Positions 32,275 to 34,038 of a DNA stretch of 34,038 nt are shown piece after piece; position 1 is the stretch's first letter; every line of letters starts with the position of its first letter. This DNA is from CAMFTQ01 sp051881615 (GTDB taxonomy: Bacteria; Bacillota; Clostridia; Oscillospirales; Acutalibacteraceae), in contig JBJEQF010000026.1 of assembly GCA_051881615.1 (NCBI GenBank), positions 1 to 34,038 of the forward strand, in the 5' to 3' direction. The position numbers and the translations under genes were made by a program. Below the pieces are notes generated by a model. It was not told the DNA's origin. It did not search any database and saw only the letters and a list, made by a program, of their open reading frames with translations.

Positions 32275-33675
32275 ATGGCTAAAAAAATAAAAATTACCGA
32301 AACAGCCTTGCGTGACGCACACCAATCTCTTATTGCTACAAGAATGACAACAGAGGATATGCTCCCGATTCTTGACAAGCTCGACAAAATCGGTTTTTAT
32401 TCTCTTGAGTGCTGGGGCGGCGCAACCTTTGACAGCTGTCTTCGCTTTTTAAATGAAGATCCGTGGGAAAGACTGCGTACAATCCGCAAGCACTGCCCGA
32501 ATACAAAGCTCCAGATGCTTTTCAGAGGTCAGAATATGCTCGGCTACCGTCATTATGCAGATGACTTAGTAGAGTACTTTGTTCAGCGCTCAGTTGCAAA
32601 CGGTATCGACATCATCAGAATCTTTGATGCATTAAACGATATAAAGAACCTACAGACTGCAATAAAGGCGGCTAAAAAAGAGGGCGCACACGCACAGGTT
32701 GCAATCAGCTACACAACAGGTCCTGTTTTTACAGACGAGTATTATGTTGAGTACGCAAAGAGAATTGCAGACGCAGGCGCTGACTCTATCTGCATTAAGG
32801 ATATGGCGGCTCTGCTTACTCCTTATAATACAGAAAAGCTTGTAAAGGCTATCAAAAAATCTGTTGATATTCCTGTTCAGGTTCACACACACTATACATC
32901 GGGTCTTGCTTCTATGTGCTTGTTAAAGGGTATCGAGGCAGGCGCAGATATGGTAGATACTGCAATAAGTCCTCTTGCGCTCGGCACATCTCACGCTCCT
33001 ACAGAGTCAATCGTAGCGGCTCTTGCAGGCACAGAGTACGACACAGGCATTGACCTTGCGGCTTTGACAGAAATCAGAGATTACTTTATGACCTTACGTG
33101 AAAAGTACATCAAAAGCGGATTACTTGACCCGAAAATGCTTGCAACTGACGCTAACGCTCTTATTTATCAGGTACCGGGCGGTATGCTCTCTAACCTGCT
33201 TTCACAGCTTAAGCAGGCAGGCAAGGAGGACAAGCTTACAGAGGTATTAAAGGAAGTACCGAGAGTAAGAGAAGACTCAGGCTATCCGCCGCTTGTAACA
33301 CCTACCTCACAGATTGTCGGTACACAGGCAGTGTTCAACGTAATTATGGGCGAGCGCTACAAGATGTGCACAAACGAGTTCAAGGATATGGTAGCAGGCA
33401 AATACGGCACAACACCAATGCCGATAGACCCTGCCTTCAGAAAGAAGATTATCGGCGATATGAAGCCTGTTGACTGCCGTCCTGCCGATTTACTCCAGCC
33501 TGAGCTTGAGAAAATGAAGGCAGAAATCCCGCAGTGGATTGAGCAGGAGGAGGACGTGCTGTCCTATGCAATGTTCCCGAAGGTAGCTATGGACTTCTTT
33601 GAAAAAAGAAGAAATGCAAAGGTAGGCATCAACTCCGATAAGGTAGATATGAAAAACAAGGTTCATCCTGTTTGA
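32275..33675 (+). CDS. oadA: Oxaloacetate decarboxylase alpha / transcarboxylase 5S-type carboxyltransferase
   Basis: 466 residues. HMGL-like TIM barrel with TETALRDAHQSLIATRM (metal Asp), LECWGGATFD, MLFRGQNMLGYRHY, IRIFDALND, the carboxylated Lys about residue 175 in SICIKDMAALL, and the metal ligands in VHTHYTSG. A conserved C-terminal PYC/OADA domain follows (VPGGMLSNLLSQL). Unlike OadA of Klebsiella it has no fused biotin domain; the carrier is the separate upstream gene, as in transcarboxylase 5S. It moves a carboxyl group between biotin and oxaloacetate/pyruvate. GAGGA lies 9 bases before ATG 32275. Confidence 0.93.
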   Translation: MAKKIKITETALRDAHQSLIATRMTTEDMLPILDKLDKIGFYSLECWGGATFDSCLRFLNEDPWERLRTIRKHCPNTKLQMLFRGQNMLGYRHYADDLVEYFVQRSVANGIDIIRIFDALNDIKNLQTAIKAAKKEGAHAQVAISYTTGPVFTDEYYVEYAKRIADAGADSICIKDMAALLTPYNTEKLVKAIKKSVDIPVQVHTHYTSGLASMCLLKGIEAGADMVDTAISPLALGTSHAPTESIVAALAGTEYDTGIDLAALTEIRDYFMTLREKYIKSGLLDPKMLATDANALIYQVPGGMLSNLLSQLKQAGKEDKLTEVLKEVPRVREDSGYPPLVTPTSQIVGTQAVFNVIMGERYKMCTNEFKDMVAGKYGTTPMPIDPAFRKKIIGDMKPVDCRPADLLQPELEKMKAEIPQWIEQEEDVLSYAMFPKVAMDFFEKRRNAKVGINSDKVDMKNKVHPV

Positions 33676-33695
33676 TAATTCTTATATGCAAAATT

Positions 33696-33719
33696 AAAGG
33701 GCGGTTTTCCGCCCTTTTT
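33696..33719 (+). terminator. Intrinsic terminator of the carboxyltransferase operon
   Basis: AAAGGGCGG (33696-33704) pairs with CCGCCCTTT around TTTT and runs into TTTTT. It closes the operon after the third gene. Confidence 0.88.
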
Positions 33720-33760
33720 GTTTGCTGATAATATGTACTATGATATAAAATATCTATTTT

Positions 33761-33799
33761 AATGAATAATGAATGATGAAAAATGAATGATGATAATTA
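33761..33799. repeat. Dispersed AATGAATAATGAATGATGA-type repeat, copy 4
   Basis: Same iterated motif, followed by AATTAAACTATAAAC as in copy 3 (ATTAAACTATAA). It lies between the operon terminator and the leftward partial gene. Confidence 0.7.
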
Positions 33800-33862
33800 A
33801 ACTATAAACATTCACGCCACATTTTTCCCGTCCATTCAATGGGGTACAGTTTGGTGGATCAA

Positions 33863-34038
33863 CTATCTTTTGGCATTCTCCTTTGCGGTGTTGATAGTAG
33901 CTATAAGAAGCCTTTTGATTTCAAGACAATCACTCAATAAAGAATTGCTCATTTTATTGTCTATGATTTCTGACATATATAGTAGTTTTATCCAATATTC
34001 AGTTTCTGCGGTTTCTTTCAACGCAATATGCATTTTAG
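33863..34038 (-). CDS. Four helix bundle protein (S23/IVS-encoded family), C-terminal part
   Basis: The last 58 readable residues of a leftward gene whose start lies beyond the right edge. The reading contains KMHIALKETAETEYWIKLL, the hallmark segment of the four-helix-bundle family first described as protein encoded within 23S rRNA intervening sequences, and ends with ECIDNKM-like helices and AKENAKR (stop at 33863-33865). Stand-alone members are common in gut bacteria, often near mobile or repeat-rich DNA, and their function is not settled. Codon use is more AT-rich than in neighbouring genes. Confidence 0.75.
   Translation of the reverse strand, partial: KMHIALKETAETEYWIKLLYMSEIIDNKMSNSLLSDCLEIKRLLIATINTAKENAKR

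Noticed and set aside
1..34038. tRNA or rRNA genes
   Set aside because: No cloverleaf with a GTTCRAATC-type arm and no rRNA-like sequence was noticed on either strand by eye; a covariance-model scan was not possible.

Overview
The window looks like a chromosomal segment of a low- to medium-GC, spore-forming Firmicute of the Oscillospiraceae/Ruminococcus type. The evidence is Gram-positive gene orders (glmU-like/prs/pth/mfd; holB/ricT; scpA/scpB/ytfJ/dac/rluB), AGGAGG-type ribosome binding sites, a GerW/YtfJ sporulation protein, and a secreted dockerin protein of the kind found in cellulosome- or amylosome-forming Ruminococcus. Assignment to genus is inference. No rRNA, tRNA, CRISPR, phage or intact IS was seen.

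Layout. 1-2.7 kb (minus): pyruvate phosphate dikinase. 2.9-9.2 kb (plus): a uridylyltransferase-only GlmU, PRPP synthetase, peptidyl-tRNA hydrolase, Mfd and a 63-residue protein. 9.2-11.5 kb: a PrsA/SurA-like lipoprotein and an acidic Thr/Pro-rich membrane-anchored protein. 11.46-12.2 kb: a gene-free stretch full of hairpins and repeats. 12.2-13.7 kb: pdxS-pdxT (PLP synthesis). 13.8-16.3 kb (minus): a 56-residue ferredoxin, ricT, holB and a YfcE-type phosphoesterase. 16.4-17.6 kb: three small GTG-started genes of unknown function. 17.6-19.1 kb: nicotinate phosphoribosyltransferase. 19.1-23.7 kb: a polar amino-acid ABC importer followed closely by proB-proA. 23.7-25 kb: a dockerin protein with its own consensus promoter. 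25-30.4 kb: site-2 protease, scpA, scpB, DUF2953, ytfJ, D,D-carboxypeptidase, rluB. 30.4-33.7 kb: a three-gene biotin-dependent carboxyltransferase set. At the right edge is the C-terminal part of a four-helix-bundle protein (minus).

How the genes work together. Most of the window is housekeeping in conserved order. Metabolically, PPDK and the carboxyltransferase/biotin carrier/5S set both act at the PEP-pyruvate-oxaloacetate node. The ABC importer and ProBA suggest that an imported amino acid of the glutamate type feeds proline synthesis. The most unusual items are the GlmU without its acetyltransferase half, the shortened carboxyltransferase in a transcarboxylase-like operon with no membrane pump subunit nearby, the three-gene GTG-start cluster, the non-catalytic dockerin protein, and a dispersed AATGAATGATGA-type intergenic repeat present four times, once inside the scpA-scpB operon.
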